Shown here: piece by piece, positions 41,148-52,300 of the stretch
Position numbering within the stretch: the first letter of the stretch is position 1
Layout: each line of letters begins with the position of its first letter
Assembly: GCF_904066215.1 (NCBI RefSeq)
Contig: NZ_LR880474.1
Span: 434,001-498,000, forward strand
DNA: 64,000 nucleotides
Direction of reading: 5' to 3'
Origin: Microbacterium sp. Nx66
Lineage (GTDB): Bacteria > Actinomycetota > Actinomycetes > Actinomycetales > Microbacteriaceae
Notes under the pieces: model-generated
Databases searched by the model: none
The model's input: the letters and a program-made list of their open reading frames with translations, nothing else
What the model was told of the DNA's origin: nothing
Translations under genes and position numbers: made by a program

Positions 41148-41512
41148 TCCGCCCTGCCCGTGGGGTCCTCGTCCGCGCCGGTCGACTCCTCCTGCACCGG
41201 GGCGTCCGCCGTCGAGCCCGGGCGCTGCGGCCAGCGGATCTCGGCGCCGGGCACCTCGTGCGTCTGGAGGTACTTCGCGATGTACGGGCAGAGCGGCACG
41301 ATCGCGTCGCCCGTCGACGCCACGTCGGCCAGTGCCGCCGCGGCGAGCTTCCCGGCCAGGCCCTGGCCCTGGAAAGCGGGGTCGATCTCGGTGTGCAGGA
41401 ACCGGATCGCGCCGGGGCGGATGTCGAACTCGGCGAACCCGGCCAGCACGTCATCGGAACGGATCTCGTAGCGGGAGGCCTCGTCGTTGCGGGTCACGGT
41501 GATGTCGGTCAT
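41144..41512 (-). CDS. Small GNAT-type N-acetyltransferase (YjdJ-like)
   Basis: 122 residues from ATG 41512. It is the minimal GNAT fold of the YjdJ/Gtn5-like type: HTEIDPAFQGQGLAGKLAAA holds the acetyl-CoA pyrophosphate loop, and PLCPYIAKYLQTH is the conserved end. A Pro/Glu/Asp-rich tail of about 28 residues is extra. The acceptor substrate is unknown. It is co-transcribed with the pirin gene (4-bp overlap) and divergent from recQ. Confidence 0.88.
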   Translation of the reverse strand: MTDITVTRNDEASRYEIRSDDVLAGFAEFDIRPGAIRFLHTEIDPAFQGQGLAGKLAAAALADVASTGDAIVPLCPYIAKYLQTHEVPGAEIRWPQRPGSTADAPVQEESTGADEDPTGRAE

Positions 41513-41617
41513 CGGATGCTCCTTCCGGCGTCTGGAACCAACCTACGCCCGGGATCGGGGGTGCGGGCCTGTGGACGTCGCCGTGCCGCTGTCCGTCGGG
41601 GTGATTACGCTGGAGGG

Positions 41618-43645
<2,028 letters not shown>

Positions 43646-43729
43646 CGTCGACCCACCCCCTTCCGGTCGAGCCACCCCTTCGCGGACGCCCGCACGGGGC
43701 CGGGGCGCATGGAAGGGGGTGGGTCGACG
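43646..43729. repeat. Long perfect inverted repeat after recQ
   Basis: A 19-bp perfect inverted repeat (43646-43664 with 43711-43729; left arm CGTCGACCCACCCCCTTCC) encloses 46 bp. It may terminate recQ. The GACCCACCCC core also occurs in the element at 5391-5470. The remaining part of the gap before 43872 holds only a weak -10 (TACCAT, 43828-43833) for the next gene. Confidence 0.65.
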
Positions 43730-43871
43730 GGCCGAACCTGTCGCGAGCCGACAACGACGGGCGCGGACGGGGCGGCGGGGGGTTGGAGGATGCGGACAGG
43801 GGACTTCGTGTCGTTTTGTCGCACACCTACCATGAGAGGCATCCACCTTCGTCTCTCCGAGAGGAACGCTC

Positions 43872-45935
43872 ATGGTCGACGCCGCCGTCCGCCCTTCGAC
43901 GACACCTGACCCGCGCGAGAGCGCGACCGCCCCGCGGATCGATGTCGCCCGCCTGAACGACGCCCTGATGGGCACCTGGGGCGACGTGCGCCGCCAGGCC
44001 CGCGAGATGATCAAGGATTCCGCATTCTGGCGGAAGGACGAGCTCGGCAAGGACGACCACCGCGAGCGGGTGCTCAGCCAGCTCCACCTCCTCGTCGACA
44101 ACAAGGCCGTGCACCGCGCGTTCCCGAAGCGCTTCGGCGGCGAGGAGAACAACGGCGGCAACATCGCCGGATTCGAGGAGCTCGTGGCCGCCGACCCGAG
44201 CCTGCAGATCAAGTCGGGCGTGCAGTGGGGCCTCTTCGGCTCCGCGATCCTGCAGCTCGGCACGAAGGAGCACCACGACACCTGGCTCCCCGGCGTCATG
44301 GACCTGTCGATCCCCGGTGCGTTCGCGATGACCGAGATCGGGCACGGCTCCGACGTCGCCGCCGTCGGCACGACCGCGACGTACGACCCGGAGACGGAGG
44401 AGTTCGTCATCCACACGCCGTTCCGCGGCGCGACGAAGGAGTACCTCGGCAACGCCGCCCTGCACGGCATCGCCGCGACGGTCTTCGCCCAGCTCATCAC
44501 GAACGGCGTCAACCACGGCGTGCACTGCTTCTACGTGCCGCTGCGCGGCGAGGACGGCGTCGACCTCCCCGGCATCGGCCGCGAGGACGACGGCCTCAAG
44601 GGCGGACTCAATGGCATCGACAACGGCCGTCTCTCCTTCGACCAGGTGCGCATCCCGCGCACGAACCTGCTCAACCGCTACGGCGACGTCGCCGCGGACG
44701 GCACCTACTCCAGCGCGATCGACAGCCCCGGCCGCCGCTTCTTCACGATGCTCGGCACCCTCGTGCAGGGACGCGTCTCGCTCGACGGCGCCGCCTCCTG
44801 GGCCTCCGCGCTCGGTCTGCACATCGCGATCACCTACGCCACGCAGCGTCGCCAGTTCGACGGTGCGGACGGGCAGGAGGTCGTGCTTATGGACTACGGC
44901 AAGCACCAGCGCCGTCTGCTTCCGCGCCTGGCCACCACGTACGCGCAGATCTTCGCGCACGACGAGTTCCTGCAGAAGTTCGACGGCGTGTTCTCCGGTC
45001 GCACCGACACCCCGGACGACCGGGAGGACCTGGAGACGCTCGCGGCGGCGCTCAAGCCGCTGTCGACCTGGCACGCGCTCGACACCCTGCAGGAGGCCCG
45101 CGAGGCGTGCGGCGGCGCCGGCTTCATGTTCGAGAACCGGCTCGTCGGGCTCCGTGCCGACCTCGACATCTACGTCACGTTCGAGGGCGACAACAACGTC
45201 CTGCTCCAGCTCGTGGGCAAGCGGCTGCTGACCGACTATGCGAAGCAGTTCCAGGGCAAGGACGCCGCGGCGCTCGCGCGCTACGCCGTGGGGATGACCG
45301 CCGGCAAGGTGTTCCACGGCGCCGGTCTCCGTCAGCTCGGCCAGGCGGTGACCGACTTCGGTCAGGTCGCCCGGTCGGTGGAGCGCGGCCTGCGCGAGGA
45401 GCAGCAGCACGACCTCCTCGCGGGCCGCGTGCAGCAGATGGTCGCCGACATCGCGACCCGGCTGCGCGCCGCCGGCAAGGACAAGGTGCTCGGGGCGCGG
45501 CTGTTCAACGAGAACCAGGCCGAGCTCATCGAGGCGGCCAGGGCGCACGCCGAGCTCCTGCAGTGGGAGGCCTTCACCGACGCCGTCCACGCGATGGACG
45601 ACGCCGAGACGAAGAAGGTCATGACCTGGCTGCGCGACCTCTTCGGACTGCAGCTCATCGAGAAGCACCTCGCCTGGCACCTCATCCACGGACGGCTGTC
45701 CACCCAGCGGGCCGCGGCGGTGTCGAGCTACATCGATCGGCTGTGCGCGCGACTGCGTCCGTACGCGCTCGACCTCGTCGACGCGTTCGGATACGAGCCC
45801 GAGCACGTGCGGGCTCCCATCGCGAGCGGTGCGGAGAAGCAGCGGCAGGACGAGGCCCGTGCGTACTACGCCGACCTCGAGGCCACCGGTCAGGCGCCCG
45901 TCCTGGAGAAGACGCTCAAGCGGCAGAAGCGCTGA
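43872..45935 (+). CDS. Acyl-CoA oxidase / acyl-CoA dehydrogenase, long type
   Basis: 687 residues from ATG 43872. The chain has the acyl-CoA oxidase layout: an N-terminal helical domain, a beta domain with GAFAMTEIGHGSDVAAVGTT (FAD site), a helical domain with YATQRRQFDG, a C-terminal helical domain, and the active-site segment DIYVTFEGDNNVLLQLVGK with the catalytic Glu in FEGDN. It oxidises long-chain acyl-CoA, giving enoyl-CoA and, if a true oxidase, hydrogen peroxide. It is a single gene with its own weak promoter. Confidence 0.92.
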   Translation: MVDAAVRPSTTPDPRESATAPRIDVARLNDALMGTWGDVRRQAREMIKDSAFWRKDELGKDDHRERVLSQLHLLVDNKAVHRAFPKRFGGEENNGGNIAGFEELVAADPSLQIKSGVQWGLFGSAILQLGTKEHHDTWLPGVMDLSIPGAFAMTEIGHGSDVAAVGTTATYDPETEEFVIHTPFRGATKEYLGNAALHGIAATVFAQLITNGVNHGVHCFYVPLRGEDGVDLPGIGREDDGLKGGLNGIDNGRLSFDQVRIPRTNLLNRYGDVAADGTYSSAIDSPGRRFFTMLGTLVQGRVSLDGAASWASALGLHIAITYATQRRQFDGADGQEVVLMDYGKHQRRLLPRLATTYAQIFAHDEFLQKFDGVFSGRTDTPDDREDLETLAAALKPLSTWHALDTLQEAREACGGAGFMFENRLVGLRADLDIYVTFEGDNNVLLQLVGKRLLTDYAKQFQGKDAAALARYAVGMTAGKVFHGAGLRQLGQAVTDFGQVARSVERGLREEQQHDLLAGRVQQMVADIATRLRAAGKDKVLGARLFNENQAELIEAARAHAELLQWEAFTDAVHAMDDAETKKVMTWLRDLFGLQLIEKHLAWHLIHGRLSTQRAAAVSSYIDRLCARLRPYALDLVDAFGYEPEHVRAPIASGAEKQRQDEARAYYADLEATGQAPVLEKTLKRQKR

Positions 45936-45941
45936 GTGATC

Positions 45942-45971
45942 GGCCCGGGCCGTCCCCACACGGCCCGGGCC
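45942..45971 (+). terminator. Probable terminator after the acyl-CoA oxidase gene
   Basis: GGCCCGGGCCGT (45942-45953) pairs with ACGGCCCGGGCC (45960-45971), with a 6-nt loop. No T-run follows. Confidence 0.65.
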
Positions 45972-46035
45972 CTCCGGACAGCGGATTCATCGACGGAGGC
46001 GGATAGTCTCGGCGAGTACCGACCCGAGGAGCATC

Positions 46036-47082
46036 ATGTCGACCGTCACCGCCTACGCCGCCCCCGCCGAAGCCGCCCCGCTCGAGAAGACCGTCATCGA
46101 GCGTCGAGAGCTCGGCCCGCACGACATCCTCATCGACATCGCCTTCGCCGGCATCTGCCACTCCGACATCCACACCGTGCGCGGCGACTGGGGTCCGCAG
46201 CAGTACCCGCTCGCCCCGGGACACGAGATCACCGGAACGGTCGCCGCAGTGGGCGCCGAGGTCACGAAGCACGCGCTCGGCGACCGCGTCGGCGTCGGCT
46301 GCCTCGTGAACTCGTGCCGGGAGTGCGTGTACTGCCTCCGCGGCGACGAGCAGTTCTGCACGCAGGGCGCCGTCGGCACCTACGGGGCGGTCGACCGCGA
46401 CGGGACGATCACCCAGGGCGGCTACTCGCAGCAGGTCGTCGTCACCGAGGACTTCGTGCTGCGCATCCCGGACGCCCTGCCCCTGGACGCGGCGGCTCCG
46501 CTGCTGTGCGCGGGCATCACCACGTACTCGCCGCTGCGGCATTGGAAGGTCGGCCCCGGCACGCGCGTCGCGGTGGTCGGACTCGGCGGCCTCGGTCACA
46601 TGGGGGTTCAGATCGCACACGCCCTCGGCGCGGAGGTGACCGTGCTGTCGCAGACGCTCTCGAAGCAGGACGACGGCCTCCGCCTCGGCGCCGACCGCTA
46701 CTTCGCGACGAGCGACCGGGAGACCTTCCGTGACCTGCGCGGCTCCTTCGACGTGATCCTCAACACCGTGAGCGCCGTCATCGACCTCCGCTCCTACCTC
46801 GGGCTGCTCGACGTGGACGGCACCATCGTGTGCGTGGGTGCTCCGGCGGAGGCCCTCGCCCTGAACGCGGGGTCGCTGATCGCCGGACGACGCTCCATCG
46901 CCGGCTCGAACATCGGCGGCATCAGGGAGACCCAGGAGATGCTCGACTTCTGCGCGGAGCACGGCATCACCGCGCAGATCGAGGTCATTCCCGCGTCGGC
47001 GATCAATGAGGCGTACGAGCGGGTCCTCGCGTCCGACGTCCGCTACCGCTTCGTCATCGACGCCACCACCTTCGCCGACTGA
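46036..47082 (+). CDS. Zinc-dependent alcohol dehydrogenase, CAD/YahK-like
   Basis: 348 residues from ATG 46036, with GAGGAG 6 nt upstream and TAGTCT (46004-46009) as a possible -10. Catalytic zinc residues lie in GICHSDIHT and PGHEITG, and the structural zinc Cys set in [20 protein letters not shown]. The nucleotide site is [19 protein letters not shown], near residue 180. It reduces aldehydes to alcohols with NADPH, or the reverse. The [18 protein letters not shown] element is typical of YahK and cinnamyl alcohol dehydrogenases. A stand-alone gene. Confidence 0.92.
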   Translation: MSTVTAYAAPAEAAPLEKTVIERRELGPHDILIDIAFAGICHSDIHTVRGDWGPQQYPLAPGHEITGTVAAVGAEVTKHALGDRVGVGCLVNSCRECVYCLRGDEQFCTQGAVGTYGAVDRDGTITQGGYSQQVVVTEDFVLRIPDALPLDAAAPLLCAGITTYSPLRHWKVGPGTRVAVVGLGGLGHMGVQIAHALGAEVTVLSQTLSKQDDGLRLGADRYFATSDRETFRDLRGSFDVILNTVSAVIDLRSYLGLLDVDGTIVCVGAPAEALALNAGSLIAGRRSIAGSNIGGIRETQEMLDFCAEHGITAQIEVIPASAINEAYERVLASDVRYRFVIDATTFAD

Positions 47083-47493
47083 CCCCGCCCGGTCCCGGGT
47101 CCGTCCGCTGACGGTCTCCGTCCGCTGCAGTACGGGATCAAAAGCGGGGCTCCGGCCCCTGCCTGAGGAGCGATTTCCGTCCCGCGACCGTCGAGTCCCT
47201 GGGGCGGGACGGAAAAGTCTCCGGATGAGGACCGCGCAGGTACAGTTCTGATCCCGCGCTGCTCTCGTGAGGGTCCCGCGCGCCCCCTGCGGAGAACTGC
47301 CTCCGCGCTCGGTGCGGGATGGGAAAGGTGCCGCGGGGTTGTTCCGGGAGGGCCTTTTCGATCCCGCGTTGGAGGAGGGCGTCGTGGCGGGATGGGGAAC
47401 GGGCCTGGGGAGGCGAGGGGAGGGGCGGAATTGAACTCGCACGAGGGGACGCGGGGCCGGGAGGGCGTCGGTGGGGGCGGATACGGTGAGGGG
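47083..47493. repeat. Gene-free 411-bp region with eight alternating GCGGGA motifs
   Basis: No frame here looks like a gene. The core GCGGGAY plus a purine/A-rich end occurs eight times in both orientations: 47133-47144 (+), 47174-47186 (-), 47204-47217 (+), 47246-47258 (-), 47274-47280 (-, core only), 47314-47328 (+), 47355-47368 (-) and 47387-47400 (+). Copies 2 and 3 form a 12-bp perfect inverted repeat. No direct spacer-repeat pattern as in CRISPR. Confidence 0.65.
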
Positions 47494-48063
47494 ATGACCT
47501 CCCTCCTCCTGGGGCCGGACTCCCGTGCGCGCTGCGCGTGGGTCGGCGACGACGCAGAATACCGCCGGTACCACGACGAGGAGTGGGGAACGCCGCTGCA
47601 CGGGGACCGGGCGCTGTTCGAGAAGATGGCGCTGGAGGGTTTCCAGGCGGGACTGTCGTGGATCACGATCCTCCGCAAGCGTCCGCGGTTCCGGGAGGTG
47701 TTCGCGGGCTTCGTGCCGGAGGCGGTGGCGGCGTTCGACGACGCCGACGTGGAACGGCTGATGGCCGACACCGGCATCATCCGCAATCGTGCCAAGATCC
47801 TCGCGACGATCGGCAACGCCCGGATCGTGCAGTCGATGGCCGACGGCGAGCTCGATGCGCTGATGTGGTCGTTCGCCCCGCCGGCGACCCGAACGCGGCC
47901 CCGGTCGTTCTCCGAGGTCCCCGCGGTCACACCGGAGTCGACCGCACTGAGCACGGAGCTGCGCCGGCGCGGGTTCCGCTTCGTCGGCCCGACGACGATG
48001 TACGCGCTCATGCAGTCGGCGGGCATGGTGGACGACCACATCGAGGGGTGCTGGAAGGCCTGA
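47494..48063 (+). CDS. tag: DNA-3-methyladenine glycosylase I
   Basis: 189 residues from ATG 47494; TACGGT (47482-47487) ends 6 nt before it, so a leaderless mRNA fits. Family features: CAWVGDDAEYRRYHDEEWG at the start, with Cys and His of the zinc snap and the catalytic Glu in HDEEWG; FEKMALEGFQAGLSWITILRK; and FRFVGPTTMYALMQSAGMVDDH with the second Cys/His group near HIEGC. It removes 3-methyladenine from DNA in base excision repair. Monocistronic and next to the phosphosignalling operon, with no obvious functional link. Confidence 0.94.
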   Translation: MTSLLLGPDSRARCAWVGDDAEYRRYHDEEWGTPLHGDRALFEKMALEGFQAGLSWITILRKRPRFREVFAGFVPEAVAAFDDADVERLMADTGIIRNRAKILATIGNARIVQSMADGELDALMWSFAPPATRTRPRSFSEVPAVTPESTALSTELRRRGFRFVGPTTMYALMQSAGMVDDHIEGCWKA

Positions 48064-48106
48064 CGTCCCGTCGGGAAAGAGAGCAGGGCCACGGTCCCTC
48101 GCCCGA

Positions 48107-48112
48107 TATACT
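48107..48112 (+). promoter_or_regulatory. -10 box of the kinase-Ig operon
   Basis: TATACT, the best -10 match in the region, lies 81 bp before the kinase start and gives a leader of about 75 nt that includes a CCCGGCGCACGACGCCGGG hairpin near 48131-48150. No clear -35 box. Confidence 0.6.
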
Positions 48113-48193
48113 CGGCACATCGGGGGATCTCCCGGCGCACGACGCCGGGTGGCTGCAGGCGCGCGGTCTCCCATCAGACCGTGAGGAGCAGGA

Positions 48194-49327
48194 GTGGCAA
48201 CGCGCATGGCCGCGACACCGCCGACGCTGGCGGGGTACAGCTACGTGCGTCCACTCGGGTCCGGCGGGTTCGCCGACGTGTTCCTCTACGAACAGGACAT
48301 GCCGCGCCGCGTCGTCGCCGTCAAGGTCCTGCTCGCGGATGCCGTGAACCCCGAGGTGCTGCAGACCTTCAACGTGGAAGCCGACATCTCGGCGCGACTG
48401 AGCGCCCACCCGTCGATCGTCACGATCTACCAGGCGTCCATCTCGGCGGACGGGCGGCCGTACTTCGCGATGGAGTACTGCCCCGACACGATGAGCGCGC
48501 GGTACAAGAAGGCCCCGCTCCCACTCGCCGAGGTGCTCGACATCGGCGTCCGCATGGCCGGCGCGCTGGAGACCGTGCACAGGGCCGGGCTGCTGCATCG
48601 CGACATCAAGCCGTCGAACGTGCTCATCAACTCCCTCGGCGCGCCAGTGCTGGCCGACTTCGGCATCGCGGCCGCCGTCATCGAGGAGGGCGAGGGCGAG
48701 ACCATCGCGATGTCGGTGCCCTGGAGCTCCCCCGAGGTCCTCCAGGAGCGCGTGTCCGGATCGATCCCCAGCGAGGTCTGGAGCCTCGGAGCGACGCTCT
48801 ACACGCTGCTCGCCGGCCGCAGTCCGTTCGAACGCGCCGACCGCGGCTCGAACTCGCGCGATCAGCTCACGGACCGCATCATCAAGGCGCGGTACACGGC
48901 CGTGCCCGTCCCCGGCATCCCGCCGATCATCGACGACCTCTTCGCGAGCGCCATGCATCGCGACCCGGCGAAGCGGCCGGCGAGCATGGCGGAGTTCGCG
49001 GAGAAGCTGCGCTGGGCGCAGTACGAGCTCGGCATCTCGCCGACGGCCTTCGAGGCGGCGTCGGCGGAGTGGGCGGCGGCTGCTCCGGTGAACTTCTCGG
49101 ACGCGACCGTCCGCGGTCCCGTCATCACCACGGTCGCGCCCGACTCCCGGAGGGCCGCGCGTGCGGCCCGTCCGCAGGTGGCACCCCGCGAGCGGGACGA
49201 CGTCCCGGCGAGCACGCGCGGCCGGACCCGGTCGCCCCTGGTCGTCGGCATCGTCGGCGCGGTGATCGGCGCGGCCGCCATCGCGGGGATCGGCACCGCG
49301 GCCCTGTTCCTCACGGGGATCCTCTGA
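48194..49327 (+). CDS. Transmembrane serine/threonine protein kinase
   Basis: 377 residues from GTG 48194, with AGGAG 5 nt upstream; ATG 48206 is a weaker option. The kinase domain is complete: Gly loop GSGGFADV (22-29), Lys44 (VAVKVL), HRDIKPSN with catalytic Asp137, DFG 155-157, and SVPWSSPEV at the end of the activation loop in place of the usual GTxxYMAPE. A polar juxtamembrane stretch follows with SDATVRGP (Thr305), then a single C-terminal membrane segment ending at the last residue. There is therefore no extracellular sensor. The stop overlaps the giant surface protein start (TGATG). It phosphorylates Ser/Thr of cytoplasmic targets; Bifidobacterium pkb2 is the likely counterpart. Confidence 0.93.
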   Translation: MATRMAATPPTLAGYSYVRPLGSGGFADVFLYEQDMPRRVVAVKVLLADAVNPEVLQTFNVEADISARLSAHPSIVTIYQASISADGRPYFAMEYCPDTMSARYKKAPLPLAEVLDIGVRMAGALETVHRAGLLHRDIKPSNVLINSLGAPVLADFGIAAAVIEEGEGETIAMSVPWSSPEVLQERVSGSIPSEVWSLGATLYTLLAGRSPFERADRGSNSRDQLTDRIIKARYTAVPVPGIPPIIDDLFASAMHRDPAKRPASMAEFAEKLRWAQYELGISPTAFEAASAEWAAAAPVNFSDATVRGPVITTVAPDSRRAARAARPQVAPRERDDVPASTRGRTRSPLVVGIVGAVIGAAAIAGIGTAALFLTGIL

Positions 49328-52300
49328 TGGCGGCAGGCAACCGCACCGGCGCCGATGCCACGACCCCACCCCGGGGCAGGCTGATCGCGCTGATCTCGGG
49401 GATCCTCGCGCTCGTGGTCGTCGTGGCACTCGCGGTGACGGCGCAGGGGTATCAGTCCCAGGAGGTGCCGCGCCTCGAGCCGGCCGTCTGGGTCATGCGC
49501 GACAGCGGACAGTACGCCCGCGTCAACACCGAGCTCGCCGAGATCGACACGGTCCGCGACGTCGACGACCCCGAGGCGGTGTGGCAGAGCGGCTCCAGTA
49601 CGGTGCTCTTCGCCCAGGGGAACCGGCAGCGGTGGGACGTCGATGCGGCCAGCCCCTCCGATCTGCTCGCCGACAGCTCGGAGGAGGGCACGCCGCTCGC
49701 CTCGCAGCCGACGCCCGCCGGGACGCGCGACGTGCTCTCCGCCGGGGTCTACGTGGCCTACCGGACCGACACCGGGCAGGTGTCCGTGTCGACCCTGGCC
49801 GCCGGGGCGGGGACAGCCCTCGTCGACCCGTTCGCGGAGGTCGAGGTCGAGGAGGGGGAGGACCCGCCGACCTACACCGCCGACGCGATCGGCCTCTCGC
49901 CGGACGGCCTGCTCGTCCTCTACTCCGCGGACGAGGGGGCTGTCCGCCGGTTCGACATCGACGAGCACCGCTTCCTCGGAGACGAGTCGCCGGTGGCCGA
50001 CGCGCCGGAGGCGGGCGAGGGTCTGGCGATCGCGGTCGTCGGCGAGCGCTGGGCGATGCTGCAGCCGGGGTCGGGGGAGCTGTGGCTCTCCGGACGCGAT
50101 GAGGTCGTCGCCCTGGACGTCGCCGAGGACGCACACCTGCAGCACGGGGCCGCCGAAGGCGATGCGGTGCTCGTCGCCGATTCCGACGGCCTCGTGTCCG
50201 TTGACCTCTCGTCCGGCGAGTCCGATCGCGTGGCGGAGGCGTCCGGCGTCCCCGCCGCACCGGTCTCCGTCCGCGGGGAGACCTACGCGGCCTGGCTCGA
50301 CAGCGGCGGCGGGACGCTCTGGAGCGCGGGGGAGACCACCCCGCTGCAGGTCCCTGACGAGACGCTCGACGCGGCCGCCATCGAGCCGGTCTTCCAGGGG
50401 AACGGCGACCGCGCGGTGCTCGTCGAGACCGGGACGGGGCTCATCTGGACCGCTCCGGACGGCGTGCTGATCCCGCTCGAGCAGTGGAAGATCGAGGACG
50501 ACACGGAGCAGCAGGAGGGCACCATCGTCGTCGAGGACGTGGCGGAGCAGCTGCCGCCGGTCGCGGTCGACGACGCGTTCGGCGTGCGCGCGGGGGAGCA
50601 GGTCATCCTGCCCGTCCTGCTGAACGATCACGATCCGAACAAGAAGGACGTCCTGACGATCGACCCCGAGTCGGTCTCGGCAGGACTCAGCGACCCTGCG
50701 TTCGGGGACCTCGCGCTCGTGGCGAACGGGCAGTCCCTGGTCGTCGATGTGAAGGCGGGCTCCGGCCAGGCGAGCTTCACCTACGCCGTGACGGACGGCG
50801 CGGCCGTCTCGCCGCCGGCGACCGTGACGCTGACGGTCGTCGATCCCGGCGTCAACTCGGCCCCGGTCTGGTGCGGCGTCGAGGCCTGCACGCAGGACTG
50901 GCCCGCGCCGCAGATCCTGGCCGGCGGCAGCACGATCGTCTCGGCGCTCTCCGGCTGGGTGGACCCCGAGGGCGATGCGTTCATCCTGAGCGACGCCTAC
51001 GAGACGGACTCCTCGGCGCCGGTGATGGTGGCGCCGACGGACGACGGCCGGGTCGCGATCCGGCACACCGATCCGAACGCCGCGGACGCCGTGATCCCGA
51101 TCACGGTCGTGGTGCAGGACGTGCACGGCGCGACCGCGGAGAAGACCCTCGAGGTCCAGGTCAGCGGCAGTCCCGCGCTCCAGGCATCGGCTGTCGCGGT
51201 GACCGCGCGCGTCGGCGAGCGGCAGTCCATCCGGATCTCCGATCACCTGTCCGGAGGCTCCGGGTCGTATCGCCTCCTGGACGCCGTCCAGACCGCCGCG
51301 ACCGCGCAGGGCTTCGAGGTCACCCCGAACGCGGCCGCGGGCACCGTGGAGCTGACCGCGGCGAAGCCGGGCCAGTACGTGGTGACCTACACCGTGCAGG
51401 ACGTCACGACCCAAGCCGAGCAGTCCGCCGTCATCCGCATCACGGCGGTCGACGGCTCCGCGGCGCTCGCCATGGCACCCCTGACCGCGTTCGTGCGCGA
51501 GGGTGAGGACACGACCGTCGATGTGCTCCGCGCCGTGCAGAACACCAGCGGACGCGTGCTGCTGCTGTCCGACGCCGTGAGCTCCACACCGCAGCTCAAC
51601 GTCCGCGTGGTCGGCAACGAGAGCCTGCGGGTGAACGGCACGACCGAGGACGGAGAGCCCGGTCTGATCGGCACGGCCACCGTCACGGTCGCGGATGGCG
51701 CGGGCGGGGCGGTGCAGGGCACGGTGAGCGTGTTCCTCACCCCGCCGTCCACCGTCACCCGCCCGATCGTCTTCCCGGACGCGGTGACGGTGCGCGCCGG
51801 TTCGCTCACGCGCATCGAGGTCGCCGCGAACGACGTCGCGCCACGCGGGGAGCCGCTCCTCGTGCTCCCGGAGGTGACGGGATCCGGCGAGCCGGACGAG
51901 CTCGTGTTCGCCGACCGCAACGCTCTGCGGTACCTGGCACCGAAGACGCCCGGCACCTACCGGCTGACGTATTCGGTCTCGCTCGAACGGAACCCGTCGC
52001 TGTCCGACGACGGCGTCGTGACGGTCACGGTCGTCCCGCCCGGAACCAACCGCGCTCCCACACCGATCATCCTCACCGGTCGCGTCCTCAGCGGCCAGAC
52101 GGTCACCGTCCCCGTGCCCACGACCGGGATGGACGGCGACGGGGACCGCGTGGTCCTCTCCGGCGTCGATCAGCCGAAGAAGGGCGGCGGCACGGCGACC
52201 ATCTCGGCGAACGGCGAGGCGATCGTGTACCGGGCGCCGGCCGGCGGAGTGGACGGCGGACAGGTGTCGTTCCGCTATACCGTGCGGGATCCGCAGGGCG

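Noticed and set aside
47133..47400. CRISPR array or integron attachment sites
   Set aside because: Motifs are short, alternate in direction and have no constant repeat plus unique spacer order; no cas or integrase gene is nearby.
47246..47493. In-frame extension of the tag gene upstream of 47494
   Set aside because: The added residues do not resemble Tag, and TACGGT with 6-nt spacing supports ATG 47494.
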